Shown: one piece after another, positions 15,988 through 25,509 of the stretch
Numbering within the stretch: the stretch's first letter is position 1
How the letters are laid out: the number at the start of each line of letters is the position of its first letter
Source: Flavobacterium azizsancarii
GTDB lineage: Bacteria; Bacteroidota; Bacteroidia; Flavobacteriales; Flavobacteriaceae
Assembly: GCF_027980145.1 (NCBI RefSeq)
Contig: NZ_JAMZNK010000042.1
Location: 1-50,784, forward strand
Reading direction: 5' to 3'
Length of the DNA: 50,784 nt
The notes under the pieces: model-generated
What the model was told of the DNA's origin: nothing
What the model saw: the letters and a program-made list of their open reading frames with translations, nothing else
Databases searched by the model: none
Made by a program: the position numbers and the translations under genes

Positions 15988-18819
15988 TTGAAATCATCTT
16001 ATAAAATTATATTCTTCGTTTTTGTTTTGATGAGTTCATTAAAACAATATGCACAACATCAATCTAAGATGGAAGTGGCGGTTAATCTCGAACTGAAAAC
16101 ACTTAACGTAAAACAAGATATAACTTATTACAATACTTCGAATGACTCTTTGATATCGATTGTTTTAAACGACTGGAACAATGCTTTCTCTGATAAAAAC
16201 ACACCTTTAGCCAGAAGATTTTCTGATGAATTCTACAGGGGTTTTCATTTAGCAAAACCAACAGAAAGAGGAAACACAACAATTTTAAATTTAAGCGATT
16301 CGGATAATATGGCGCTTGAATGGGAAAGAACTGCTAAAAATCCGGATTTTATTATTGTAAAACTAAATCGAAAATTATATCCCGGGCAAAAATTAGATTT
16401 GCATTTGACTTATATTTCCAAAATCCCGAGTGATAAATTTACTCGTTATGGTTTTGATCAAAATGGCGGAATGAATTTAAAAAACTGGTTTTTGAGTCCT
16501 GCTCGTTTTGAGAATCATCGTTTTATTAAATATAACAATTTCAACTTAGATGATATCGCAAATGCCAGCACTGATTATGAAATTTCTATCAGAATACCTA
16601 ACCAATATTCTATTACAACTGACCTGAATTCAGTTTCTGAAGATCTTACAAATCCTTCTTTCAGGACATATTTGTACTCCGGAAAAAACAGAACTGATTT
16701 TAATTTATTTATAGAAAAACAAAATAATTTTGTAAGCTATGAAAATGGTTCACTAGAGGTACTTACAAATCTTAAAAATAAAAAAGTCAGCGAAATTCAA
16801 AAAGCGATTATCATCAATAGGGTTGTGAATTTTGCAAGTACTTTTATCGGGAAATATCCGCATCAAAAAATCACGGTTTCTCAGGTTGATTACGACAGAA
16901 ATCCATTTTATGGCCTAAATCAGCTGCCCTCTTTTATTAGTCCGTTTCCGGATGATTTTATATTCGAAATCACCTTTCTAAAAACGTATCTCAATAATTA
17001 TCTAAAAAATAGCTTACGACTGGATCCCAGAAAAGACAATTGGGTTTATGATGGTATTCAAATTTACAGCATGATGAAATTCATGGAGGAAAACCATCTG
17101 GACCAAAAGATGCTTGGACGCCTTTCAGACATGAAACTATTTAAAAGTTACAACATTGCCAATTTGACTTTTAACGAGCAATACAGCTATTACTATATGC
17201 TTATGGCCAGAAAAAATCTGGATCAGCCACTTGGTGATCCAAAACAGACTTTAATAAAATTTAACGAACAAATCGCCAGCAAATATCGTGCAGGCCTAAG
17301 TTTGAGTTACCTCGATGATTATTTAAACCATGATATCGTACCTGAAAGTGTACAGGAATTTTATGATCTCAACAAACAAGAACAAACAAATCGTTACGAT
17401 TTTGAAAAAATACTAACAAAGAACAGTTCAAAAAATATTGATTGGTTTTTTAATACTATTATAGATTCACGAGATATCATCGATTATAAATTTACGAATG
17501 TTTCTAGAACGAAAGACAGTATACAATTTCAGATAAAAAATAAAACGAATAATTTTGTTCCTATTCCGGTTTACGGAATCAAGAAGAATGAGGTAGTTTT
17601 CAAAAAATGGATTGAACCAAAAAATAATGATTCAATTTATGAGTTTGCCAGAGAAAAAGCGGACAAAATAGTACTGAATTATGATAATGAAGTTCCGGAA
17701 TACAATTTGAGAAACAATTGGAAATCATTAAAAAGTGTCGTTATAACGAATCGCCCAATCAAATTTAATTTTGCTAAAGATCTTGAAGATCCTTATTACA
17801 ACCAGATTTTATATATCCCAACACTTACCTATAATCTATACGACGGTTTTACGCCCGGAGTTCGATTTCATAATAAAACCATTCTGGACAAACCATTTAC
17901 ATTTGATATCAATCCTGCCTACTCTATTAAAGCTGGAACGATATCTGGTTCTTCCGCTTTTGTCTGGAATGAATATTACAGAAACAGCACATTGTATAGC
18001 GTAAGATATTCGATGAGCCAAAATTATTATCATTATGCTCCTGATGCAACTTATTTAAGATTGAATCCTATGGTTCAGTTTAGAATTCGAGAGGAGAATT
18101 TCAGAGATAATCGAAAACAGTTGATCCTTTTCAGGCAAGTTATTGTAAATCGTGAAGCCAGTAAATATATAACTGACAATTCTAAACCAAATTATTCTGT
18201 ATTTAATGGCCGTTATTCGAATACTAAAACTGAATTGATTGACCATTTTAGTTTCATGAATGATCTTCAGTTTGCGGGAGATTTCGGGAAAATTGCCGGT
18301 GAGGTTGAATATCGAAGATTATTCGAAAACAATCACAAACTAAACATACGCTTGTATGCGGGAACTTTTTTATACAACACAACAAATTCAGATTATTTTA
18401 GTTTTGGTTTAGACCGTCCAACAGATTATATGTTTGATTATAATTTTTACGGAAGATCAGAAAGTACCGGATTTTTTAGCCAACAATTTGTGATGGCTGA
18501 AGGTGGTTTTAAGTCAAAACTGGAACCAGCATATGCAAATCAATGGATAACAACATTAAACGCCAGTTATTCGATCTGGAACTGGATTGAAGCTTATGGC
18601 GATATTGGATTCCTGAAAAGCAAACATCAAAGTGAGCATTTTGTTTACGACAGTGGTATTAGATTAAATTTAGTACCGGATTATTTTGAAGTTTATTTTC
18701 CAGTTTACTCTAATAATGGTTGGGAAATTTCCCAAAATAAATACAACGAAAAAATTCGATTTGTGATGACTCTTTCGCCAAAAACATTAGTTAATCTTTT
18801 TACTAGAAAATGGTTTTAA
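15988..18819 (+). CDS. M1 peptidase-like protein lacking the zinc motif, with C-terminal outer-membrane barrel
   Basis: A 943-residue exported protein. A signal peptide (MKSSYKIIFFVFVLMSSLKQYAQ) starts at TTG 15988; the only nearby ATG would cut the signal in half. Residues about 25-570 resemble the M1 aminopeptidase-like 'metalloprotease' family of Flavobacteriia, but there is no HExxH anywhere in the protein; the place where it would lie reads FIFEITFLKTYL. Residues about 610-943 form alternating aromatic/polar strands ending in RKWF, as in outer-membrane barrels. The protein is therefore probably an outer-membrane pseudo-peptidase. Function unknown. No operon partners. Confidence 0.75.
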   Translation: MKSSYKIIFFVFVLMSSLKQYAQHQSKMEVAVNLELKTLNVKQDITYYNTSNDSLISIVLNDWNNAFSDKNTPLARRFSDEFYRGFHLAKPTERGNTTILNLSDSDNMALEWERTAKNPDFIIVKLNRKLYPGQKLDLHLTYISKIPSDKFTRYGFDQNGGMNLKNWFLSPARFENHRFIKYNNFNLDDIANASTDYEISIRIPNQYSITTDLNSVSEDLTNPSFRTYLYSGKNRTDFNLFIEKQNNFVSYENGSLEVLTNLKNKKVSEIQKAIIINRVVNFASTFIGKYPHQKITVSQVDYDRNPFYGLNQLPSFISPFPDDFIFEITFLKTYLNNYLKNSLRLDPRKDNWVYDGIQIYSMMKFMEENHLDQKMLGRLSDMKLFKSYNIANLTFNEQYSYYYMLMARKNLDQPLGDPKQTLIKFNEQIASKYRAGLSLSYLDDYLNHDIVPESVQEFYDLNKQEQTNRYDFEKILTKNSSKNIDWFFNTIIDSRDIIDYKFTNVSRTKDSIQFQIKNKTNNFVPIPVYGIKKNEVVFKKWIEPKNNDSIYEFAREKADKIVLNYDNEVPEYNLRNNWKSLKSVVITNRPIKFNFAKDLEDPYYNQILYIPTLTYNLYDGFTPGVRFHNKTILDKPFTFDINPAYSIKAGTISGSSAFVWNEYYRNSTLYSVRYSMSQNYYHYAPDATYLRLNPMVQFRIREENFRDNRKQLILFRQVIVNREASKYITDNSKPNYSVFNGRYSNTKTELIDHFSFMNDLQFAGDFGKIAGEVEYRRLFENNHKLNIRLYAGTFLYNTTNSDYFSFGLDRPTDYMFDYNFYGRSESTGFFSQQFVMAEGGFKSKLEPAYANQWITTLNASYSIWNWIEAYGDIGFLKSKHQSEHFVYDSGIRLNLVPDYFEVYFPVYSNNGWEISQNKYNEKIRFVMTLSPKTLVNLFTRKWF

Positions 18820-19007
18820 TTGAATAAATTTTAAAGAAAAACATGCGTTATTATCATTAAATTACATTTTTACATAAATATAAATCAAAAAATATGCATA
18901 GTTTTTTGATTTTAAATACAAATAATTAAATTATATTTATTTTAAAGAATTATGATTATTGATTGTTTTTAAGTAATTTCGCAGTCTAACATGACCCCCT
19001 CAAGATT
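18820..19007. other. AT-rich intergenic region before the E1 dehydrogenase gene
   Basis: Extremely AT-rich sequence with no gene. A TAATTTCG at 18974-18981 is one base off TANNTTTG and could be the -7 element of the downstream gene. Confidence 0.35.
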
Positions 19008-21422
19008 ATGATAAAAGAAAAAAGCAATACTACACTAACATTTGAAGATTTCAAAACTGAGGTATTGAATGACTACAGAATTGCAGTTACCAGCCGCGAA
19101 TGTAGTCTTTTAGGTCGTAAGGAAGTATTAACAGGAAAAGCCAAATTTGGAATATTTGGTGACGGAAAAGAGGTACCACAGCTTGCTATGGCAAAATCTT
19201 TTAAAAACGGAGATTTCCGTTCCGGATACTACCGCGATCAAACTTTTATGATGGCTATTGGAGAGTTATCTCCTAAACAATTTTTCGCAGGTTTATACGG
19301 TCACACTGATTTAGAATATGATCCAATGTCTGCCGGAAGACAAATGGGCGGACACTTTGTAACGCACAGTCTAAACGAAGACGGATCCTGGAAAGACTTA
19401 ACAAAACAAAAAAATTCAAGCGCAGATATATCGCCTACAGCAGGTCAGATGCCAAGACTTTTGGGATTGGCCCAGGCATCAAAAATCTACAGGAATGTTG
19501 CCGGAATCAAAACCAAAGACAAATTCTCTGTAAACGGAAATGAAATTGCGTGGGGAACTATAGGAAATGCAAGTACATCTGAAGGTTTGTTTTTTGAAAC
19601 AATAAATGCTGCCGGAGTACTGCAAGTACCCATGGTAATGAGTGTTTGGGATGATGAATACGGGATTTCGGTTCACGCCAGACATCAGACCACCAAAGAA
19701 AATATTTCTGAGATCCTGAAAGGATATCAACGTGACGAAGATTCAAACGGATATGAAATTTTCAGAGTTAAAGGCTGGGATTATGCAGAGTTGGTTTCGA
19801 CTTATGAAAGAGCTGCTGCCATAGCCCGCGAGCAACACGTTCCGGTTTTAATACATGTAAACGAATTAACACAACCACAAGGCCACTCGACTTCAGGTTC
19901 TCATGAGCGTTATAAAAATGCGGAGAGACTGGCTTGGGAAAAAGATTTTGACTGTATTCGCCAGATGCGTTTATGGATGATTGCCATCAATATTGCTTCG
20001 CCGGAAGAACTGGCAGAAATTGAAGCTGAATTGAAAAAAGAAGTTCTCGAAGCTAAAAAAGAAGCATGGAACTCTTTTATTAACCCAATTATAGAAGATC
20101 AAAAAAATCTAATGATTTTATTGGAGCAGATTTCTGCTGCCAGTATCAATCACAAAGATAAAATTCAAAAATATATCTCTGAAATAAGCGTCATCAAATC
20201 TCCTTTAAAAAAGGAAATGCTGGTGATCGCAAGAAAAATATTGCGTTTTATAGAAATACCAAACAGCAAAGTATTATTGTCTAATTGGATTACCAATTAC
20301 ATCGAAATCACGCAGCCAAGGTTCAGCAGCAATTTATACTCTAATTCAGGTCAAAATATTTTTTCTGTAGAAAAAGTACTTCCAGAATATGCAGATAACG
20401 CAAAAGCGGATCAGGATGGACGAATGATTATTCGTGATAACTTTGATGCTCTGTTTACTAAATATCCTGAAGCACTAATCTTTGGTGAAGATGTAGGAAA
20501 CATTGGCGACGTAAATCAAGGTCTTGAAGGCATGCAGGAAAAATACGGAGAACTTCGTGTTGCAGATGTTGGTATTCGTGAAGCTACCATTATAGGACAA
20601 GGAATTGGGATGGCTTTAAGAGGTTTACGCCCAATTGCCGAAATTCAGTATTTAGATTATTTATTATACGCGATTCAAATCATGAGTGATGATTTGGCAA
20701 CTTTACAATACAGAACTGTTGGTAAACAAAAAGCACCATTAATTATCAGAACCCGCGGACATCGTCTTGAAGGTATCTGGCATTCTGGTTCTCCAATGGG
20801 AATGATTATTAATGCTATTCGCGGGATTCATGTATTGGTTCCAAGAAATATGACACAAGCTGCAGGTTTCTACAATACTCTTTTAGAAACTGACGAACCG
20901 GCTTTAGTAATCGAATGTTTGAATGGTTATCGATTAAAAGAAAAAACACCATTAAATTACGGTGAATTCAAAACGCCTATTGGTGTTGTCGAAACCCTAA
21001 AAGAAGGTGCTGATATTACATTAGTTTCTTATGGATCTACTTTAAGATTGGTGCAACAAGCTGCAATTGAATTATTAGATTTAGGAATTGATTGTGAAGT
21101 AATCGATATCCAGTCTTTACTTCCGTTTGACATCAATAAGGATATCGTAAAAAGTATTGCAAAAACAAACCGTCTTTTAGTAATCGACGAAGATGTTCCC
21201 GGTGGAGCTTCGGCATATATTTTACAGCAGGTTCTTGAAGAGCAAGATGCCTATATTCATTTAGACAGTAAACCGCAAACTCTTGCTGCAAAAGCGCACA
21301 GACCAGCTTATGGTACTGATGGTGATTATTTCTCTAAACCTTCTACCGAAGATATTTTTGAGAAAGTGTACAACATGATGCATGAAGTCAATCCTGCTAA
21401 ATTTCCGAATTTATATCAATAA
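19008..21422 (+). CDS. Fused alpha/beta E1 subunit of a 2-oxoacid (branched-chain type) dehydrogenase
   Basis: An 804-residue fusion. The alpha half (about 1-390) carries the thiamine-diphosphate site around GTIGNASTSEGLFFETIN and WDDEYGISV; the beta half (about 465-804) carries FGEDVGNIGDVNQGLEG, RVADVGIREATIIGQGIGMA and the C-terminal transketolase domain VIDIQSLLPFDINKDIVKSI. It resembles the E1 component of branched-chain 2-oxoacid dehydrogenases, which decarboxylates branched oxoacids and feeds iso-branched fatty acid synthesis in Flavobacteria. E2 and E3 genes are not in the window, so a pyruvate-type substrate is not excluded. Strong terminator downstream. Confidence 0.9.
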   Translation: MIKEKSNTTLTFEDFKTEVLNDYRIAVTSRECSLLGRKEVLTGKAKFGIFGDGKEVPQLAMAKSFKNGDFRSGYYRDQTFMMAIGELSPKQFFAGLYGHTDLEYDPMSAGRQMGGHFVTHSLNEDGSWKDLTKQKNSSADISPTAGQMPRLLGLAQASKIYRNVAGIKTKDKFSVNGNEIAWGTIGNASTSEGLFFETINAAGVLQVPMVMSVWDDEYGISVHARHQTTKENISEILKGYQRDEDSNGYEIFRVKGWDYAELVSTYERAAAIAREQHVPVLIHVNELTQPQGHSTSGSHERYKNAERLAWEKDFDCIRQMRLWMIAINIASPEELAEIEAELKKEVLEAKKEAWNSFINPIIEDQKNLMILLEQISAASINHKDKIQKYISEISVIKSPLKKEMLVIARKILRFIEIPNSKVLLSNWITNYIEITQPRFSSNLYSNSGQNIFSVEKVLPEYADNAKADQDGRMIIRDNFDALFTKYPEALIFGEDVGNIGDVNQGLEGMQEKYGELRVADVGIREATIIGQGIGMALRGLRPIAEIQYLDYLLYAIQIMSDDLATLQYRTVGKQKAPLIIRTRGHRLEGIWHSGSPMGMIINAIRGIHVLVPRNMTQAAGFYNTLLETDEPALVIECLNGYRLKEKTPLNYGEFKTPIGVVETLKEGADITLVSYGSTLRLVQQAAIELLDLGIDCEVIDIQSLLPFDINKDIVKSIAKTNRLLVIDEDVPGGASAYILQQVLEEQDAYIHLDSKPQTLAAKAHRPAYGTDGDYFSKPSTEDIFEKVYNMMHEVNPAKFPNLYQ

Positions 21423-21442
21423 TTTAGTTTGGCTTTCAATAT

Positions 21443-21484
21443 AAAAAAAGGCTTGTAAACAATTGTTTACAAGCCTTTTTTATT
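21443..21484 (+). terminator. Intrinsic terminator of the E1 dehydrogenase gene
   Basis: Perfect arms AAAAAGGCTTGTAAAC and GTTTACAAGCCTTTTT around AATT, with flanking A- and T-runs. It may act in both directions. Confidence 0.9.
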
Positions 21485-21493
21485 AAAGTCTCG

Positions 21494-21564
21494 TTTGTCA
21501 TCCTGAGCAAAGTCGAAGGTAAACCAATTGGAACACGGGCTTCGACTTCGCTCAGCCTGACAAA
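21494..21564. repeat. Imperfect palindrome of the GTCATCCTGAGC family
   Basis: Left arm TTTGTCATCCTGAGC then AAAGTCGAAG; right arm CTTCGACTTCGCTCAGCCTG then ACAAA; about 22 of 25 bases pair. Half copies or relatives lie at 14891-14915, 28736-28760, 36437-36505 and 36598-36683. Confidence 0.75.
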
Positions 21565-21576
21565 AAAAGAGCAATA

Positions 21577-21791
21577 AAAAATCCGTGTAAATCTGCGCTT
21601 TCGCGATAGCGAACCCGTATCATCCGCGTGCCATCTCACAATACATTCATTGCTAAACATCGGCACACCAACACAAGTAAACATAAAAATCCGCATAAAT
21701 CTGCGCTTTCACGATAGCGAACCCGTGTCATCTGCGTACCATCTCGCAATACATTCATTGCAGAACATCGGCAGACCAACACAAATAAACA
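21577..21791 (+). repeat. 108-bp tandem duplication (two copies plus a partial third)
   Basis: Copies at 21577-21684 and 21685-21791 both run AAAAATCCG...AAATCTGCGCTTTC...GATAGCGAACCCGT...ATACATTCATTGC...AACATCGGCA...ACCAACACAA, with roughly 12 differences. AAAAATCCCGTG at 21792 begins a third copy that breaks off within kdsB's downstream region. Each unit holds a TTTCGCGATAGCGAA-type mini-hairpin. Confidence 0.8.
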
Positions 21792-21814
21792 AAAAATCCC
21801 GTGCTATCACGCAA

Positions 21815-22549
21815 CTATTTAGCTGCTAAAATAGCGCGAGCCTTCTCTAAATCTTCGGCAGTATCAATACCAATACCAACATGATTCGTTTCGACCATTT
21901 TGATGCGTTTACCGAATTCTAAATAGCGAAGCTGCTCTAATTTTTCAGAGGCTTCTAAAGATTTCATTGGTAAACTATAAAAATCTAATAAGGCTTGTTT
22001 TCTAAAAGCATAAATCCCGATGTGTTGAAAATAACGAACTCCAACATCTCTATCTCTTGGATATGGAATTACCGAACGAGAAAAATACAAGGCAAACTGT
22101 GATTGATCTACTACAACTTTTACGTTATTGGGATTATTAATTTCGTCCTCATTTGTAATTTCACGCATCAACGAAGCCAAATCAATCTTGCGATCTTCAT
22201 CATTTTTAAAAACTGATAAAACCTGTTCTAAAGGTCCCGCTTCAGTAAAAGGTTCATCGCCTTGCACATTTACCACAATATCGACATCAAGACTAAATAT
22301 AGCTTCAGCAATACGATCGCTTCCGGATTCATGTTCTTTGATGCTCATGATCGCTTTACCACCGTGATTTACTATTTCATTAAAAATCAAATCTGAGTCG
22401 GTTACTACAAATACATCATCAAACAACTTTGTTGCAACAGTTGCGTCATAAGTTCTTAGAATTACCGTTTTCCCTCCAAGGTCCTGCATTAATTTTGCAG
22501 GAAAACGTGTTGATGCATATCGTGCCGGAATTACAGCTATTATTTTCAT
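21815..22549 (-). CDS. kdsB: 3-deoxy-manno-octulosonate cytidylyltransferase
   Basis: A 244-residue enzyme of normal length. The CTP-binding N-terminus MKIIAVIPARYASTRFPAKL is diagnostic, as are VVNVQGDEPF and the C-terminal NHVGIGIDTAEDLEKAR. It makes CMP-Kdo from CTP and Kdo for the lipopolysaccharide inner core. A small membrane-protein gene starts 36 bp upstream on the same strand and may be cotranscribed. Repeats occupy the downstream side. Confidence 0.95.
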   Translation of the reverse strand: MKIIAVIPARYASTRFPAKLMQDLGGKTVILRTYDATVATKLFDDVFVVTDSDLIFNEIVNHGGKAIMSIKEHESGSDRIAEAIFSLDVDIVVNVQGDEPFTEAGPLEQVLSVFKNDEDRKIDLASLMREITNEDEINNPNNVKVVVDQSQFALYFSRSVIPYPRDRDVGVRYFQHIGIYAFRKQALLDFYSLPMKSLEASEKLEQLRYLEFGKRIKMVETNHVGIGIDTAEDLEKARAILAAK

Positions 22550-22585
22550 TTTATATTCTTTTAATTTTTATTTATTCAGCAAAAG

Positions 22586-23044
22586 CTAAAGTCTTTCTGC
22601 CTGAATATTTACAATCTCGTTTTTTATCATTTCCAACATCCCTTTCGAAAAGCCTTCTGCCACATAGTTGCTTTCGCTATTATTATCATTGTTTATGATA
22701 TAAACAAAGTAAATTATACCTGATCTCGGGGCTTTTTGCTCTCTAATTTCAAATTGAATCTCATTCAAGTTAAAATCCATCTTAAATAAAATATTTCCAA
22801 GCCAATTTGTTTTCTCGAATGTCAAAAGTTTCTGATCAGCATCAATTGTAATTTTTAAAGATCCCTGAACAGCTAAAGATATCAATCCCAAAATTATCAC
22901 CAAAACAATCAAAACTGCAGTCATTTCTATTTCACCCATTATGAGGAGAACAATTTCTGCAAATATTCCTCCAATAATTATTGGCCCTAAAACAACTTGT
23001 TTAGAAGATTTATATGTTTTGATATGTTTATTTGATAGATTCAT
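22586..23044 (-). CDS. Small membrane protein, two helices plus C-terminal beta domain
   Basis: A 152-residue protein of unknown function. Two hydrophobic helices (about 18-36 and 40-60) are followed by a strand-rich domain (SLKITIDADQKLLTFEKTNWLG and the following NEIQFEIRE) resembling bacterial PH-like domains. The architecture matches the protein at 38462-38944, although sequence identity by eye is slight. It is upstream of kdsB on the same strand. No signal peptide beyond the first helix and no catalytic motif visible. Confidence 0.6.
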   Translation of the reverse strand: MNLSNKHIKTYKSSKQVVLGPIIIGGIFAEIVLLIMGEIEMTAVLIVLVIILGLISLAVQGSLKITIDADQKLLTFEKTNWLGNILFKMDFNLNEIQFEIREQKAPRSGIIYFVYIINNDNNSESNYVAEGFSKGMLEMIKNEIVNIQAERL

Positions 23045-23158
23045 ATTGAAACAAATATACCGATTCGCAATTAGGTTTTAAAAATATATTCCTAACATAT
23101 TTTCTAAATAATTAAATATTAATATCTTATAAAATATTTATTTTTAAAATAAAAAACT

Positions 23159-24493
23159 ATGAAAAGATTTTCAGCCACTCTTCCACTCTATTTCTTTTTA
23201 ATTGTTGTTTATTCGGCTTTAAGCCAAAATAAAAATGCTGTAATATTGAATGCCTTTTCAGATCGTATCTTTAACGGAAAAGGCTACCAACCGGTTACGA
23301 GCCTAAAATGGAAGTATAAAACTGGTGGCAAAATTTTCTCTTCGCCTATTGCTCAAAACGGAATAGTCTATATAGGCAGCGAAGATGGTTTTCTTTACGC
23401 CATCGAAGAAAAATCTGGAAATTTAAAATGGAAATTTAAAACTAATGGTGCTATCCATAGCAGTCCCAGTATATTTGAAAATATTATTTATTTTGGGAGT
23501 TTTGACGGAAATTATTACGCAATAAACACCCAAAACGGGAAACTAATTTGGAAATTTAAAACTGGTGGCGAACACTGGTTAGGAGAACTTGGAATGTGGG
23601 GCATGAAACCTGAAACACAATATATGGAAGATTTATGGGATTTTTATCTTTCATCGCCTGTGGTGTATGAGAACAGAAAAACTTCGCAGGTTTTATTTGG
23701 AAGCAGTGACGGAAACATCTATTCTCTCGACGCTAAAACGGGAATTTTAAAATGGAAATTCAAAACCAATGGTCCCGTTCACGGAAGTCCCGTGATTGAT
23801 AAAGACAAAATTTACATTGGTGGTTGGGACGCCACTTTATATGCTTTAAACATCGAATCCGGAAAAGAAATCTGGCGTTTCGCAACGGGAACACAAATGG
23901 GTTTTAAGGGAATACAATCATCCGTTGCACTTTCTGATGGTAAAATTTATTTTGGAGCAAGAGAACCTTTCTTTTTTGCCTTGGGCGCTGAAACCGGAAA
24001 ACAAATATGGAAATACAATGCCGAGAATTCCTGGATATTAAGTTCTGCCGTCGTAAAAGACAATACGGTTTATGTAGGCACATCAGATACTTATGCTTTA
24101 TTAGCGCTGGATGCTAAAACCGGAATCGAAAAATACCGATTCAAAGCCAATGGTTATGTTTATTCATCGCCGGCGATCGCAGGAAATACAATTTATTTTG
24201 GCGATTTTACAGGTAATTTTTTTTGTTTGGATTTACTTTCAAACGGGAAAAAATCAAATTTTATAAGTACGGAAAACCGCAAACAATTTGCAACTTCTAC
24301 TTTAAAAAATGATCTTTTAGATTTTGGATATGCGGCTCAAAACGAAGATCTTTCTATTTACGATAACAACAAAAAAGTAATGGCTCAATTCTATAAATTA
24401 GGTGCTATTGTTTCTTCGCCGTTCATCAGTAAAAATGCTGTTTACTTTGGAAGTGCAGATGGTTATTTATATGCTTACAATCTAAAGAAATAA
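23159..24493 (+). CDS. PQQ-type beta-propeller repeat protein (exported)
   Basis: A 444-residue protein with a signal peptide ending near SALSQN. About seven repeats contain the PQQ-propeller blade pattern G-x-L-x-W-x-F-K-T followed by SSP and Y-I/F-G-S/D: for instance LKWKYKTGGKIFSSP, LKWKFKTNGAIHSSPS, LIWKFKTGGEHW, LKWKFKTNGPVHGSP, EIWRFATGT, QIWKYNAEN and KYRFKANGYVYSSP. No dehydrogenase catalytic region is visible. The fold is like BamB or bacterial quinoprotein-like scaffolds, so a periplasmic binding role is more likely than enzymatic activity. A 48-bp insertion (GELGMWGMKPETQYMED) separates blades 3 and 4. Confidence 0.82.
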   Translation: MKRFSATLPLYFFLIVVYSALSQNKNAVILNAFSDRIFNGKGYQPVTSLKWKYKTGGKIFSSPIAQNGIVYIGSEDGFLYAIEEKSGNLKWKFKTNGAIHSSPSIFENIIYFGSFDGNYYAINTQNGKLIWKFKTGGEHWLGELGMWGMKPETQYMEDLWDFYLSSPVVYENRKTSQVLFGSSDGNIYSLDAKTGILKWKFKTNGPVHGSPVIDKDKIYIGGWDATLYALNIESGKEIWRFATGTQMGFKGIQSSVALSDGKIYFGAREPFFFALGAETGKQIWKYNAENSWILSSAVVKDNTVYVGTSDTYALLALDAKTGIEKYRFKANGYVYSSPAIAGNTIYFGDFTGNFFCLDLLSNGKKSNFISTENRKQFATSTLKNDLLDFGYAAQNEDLSIYDNNKKVMAQFYKLGAIVSSPFISKNAVYFGSADGYLYAYNLKK

Positions 24494-24499
24494 CCCTTT

Positions 24500-24588
24500 G
24501 TGTATCTCAGTGAAACCTTCGTGCCACTTTGTATAATAATTCTACCACGGAGAGTCGCAAAGGTTTCACGGAGATTCGCAGAGTTGTA
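24500..24588. repeat. Imperfect palindrome between convergent genes
   Basis: TCTCAGTGAAACCTT on the left can pair with AAGGTTTCACGGAGA on the right, with CGTG/CACG extending the inner stem. It may serve as terminator for both flanking genes. Confidence 0.5.
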
Positions 24589-25419
24589 TTACATAATTTT
24601 TACCGACGTCATACTCAATGAACCTGCTAATAATTTGTCGTTGAATAAGTCGAGTTCTTCAGATTCTTCTTTCAGACCTAAAGTGTACAACAAAGGCAAA
24701 TAATGCTCCGGAGTTGGAATCGCCAATTGAGTTGCCTTATTCATTCTTTCGAAGTCAATTAAAGGCTGGAAATTTCCATCTAATAAATAATTATTGATCG
24801 TTTCACGAGCTTCAATTGCCCAATCGAAACCATAATTGTCTTTATCAAAATTTCTGAAATCAACCAAACGGAGGTTGTGAACGATATTCCCACTTCCGAT
24901 AATCAAAACTCCTTTATGGCGCAGTGATTGTAATTTCTGAGCCAACTCAAAATGATACTGACCTGACTTTGTATAATCAATACTCAACTGAATTACCGGC
25001 ACATTTGCTTCAGGATATAAATGTTTGATTACGCTCCAGGCACCATGATCTAAACCCCAATGTTCGTCTAAATCTACATTTACGGGTTCTAATATTTTCT
25101 TTGTTTCTGCTGCCAGTTCAGGACTTCCTTTTGCAGGATATTGTACATCAAAAAGTGCTTGCGGAAAACCGCCAAAATCATGAATCGTTCTTGGCATTTG
25201 CATCGAAGTTACTTTGGTTCCGTTCGTAAACCAATGTGCTGAAATACATAAAATTGCATTGGGTTGCGGTAATGTTTTAGCCAGATTACGAAAACCGGCC
25301 ACAAACTGATTTTCTTCAATAGCATTCATTGGGCTGCCGTGCCCTAAAAACAAAACCGGCATTTTATCTGTATTCGAAAACGCAGATGATATCGAATGTA
25401 AATCGTTTAGTGTTGTCAT
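24589..25419 (-). CDS. ygiD: 4,5-DOPA dioxygenase extradiol-type (LigB-like) enzyme
   Basis: A 276-residue class III extradiol dioxygenase-like protein. Metal ligands are suggested by LFLGHGSPMNAI (His27), SAHW, the EHWGLDHGAWSV segment and PTPEHYLPLLYTLG near the C-terminus. E. coli YgiD opens the ring of L-DOPA in vitro; the natural substrate in bacteria is uncertain. The gene is convergent with the propeller gene, with a palindromic repeat between them. Confidence 0.9.
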   Translation of the reverse strand: MTTLNDLHSISSAFSNTDKMPVLFLGHGSPMNAIEENQFVAGFRNLAKTLPQPNAILCISAHWFTNGTKVTSMQMPRTIHDFGGFPQALFDVQYPAKGSPELAAETKKILEPVNVDLDEHWGLDHGAWSVIKHLYPEANVPVIQLSIDYTKSGQYHFELAQKLQSLRHKGVLIIGSGNIVHNLRLVDFRNFDKDNYGFDWAIEARETINNYLLDGNFQPLIDFERMNKATQLAIPTPEHYLPLLYTLGLKEESEELDLFNDKLLAGSLSMTSVKIM

Positions 25420-25432
25420 TGTAAATAATTAT

Positions 25433-25509
25433 AAACACGAATTTCACAGATTTTCACTAATGCTAAATCTAAAAAAATTAATTCGTGCTAATTCGTGAAA
25501 TTAGTGTTT
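25433..25509. repeat. Inverted repeat bordered by AAACACGAATTTCAC
   Basis: Left arm AAACACGAATTTCAC (25433-25447) and right arm GTGAAATTAGTGTTT (25495-25509) pair at 14 of 15 positions around a 47-bp centre that itself repeats ATTCGTGC/AATTCGTG. The right end touches the stop codon of the helicase gene. A related element is at 43798-43879. Confidence 0.65.

Noticed and set aside
21436..21696. 86-codon minus-strand open frame
   Set aside because: It covers a terminator, a palindrome and a tandem repeat; not a gene.
21577..21791. Possible CRISPR array
   Set aside because: Only two complete units of 108 bp with no distinct repeat/spacer division, and no cas genes nearby.
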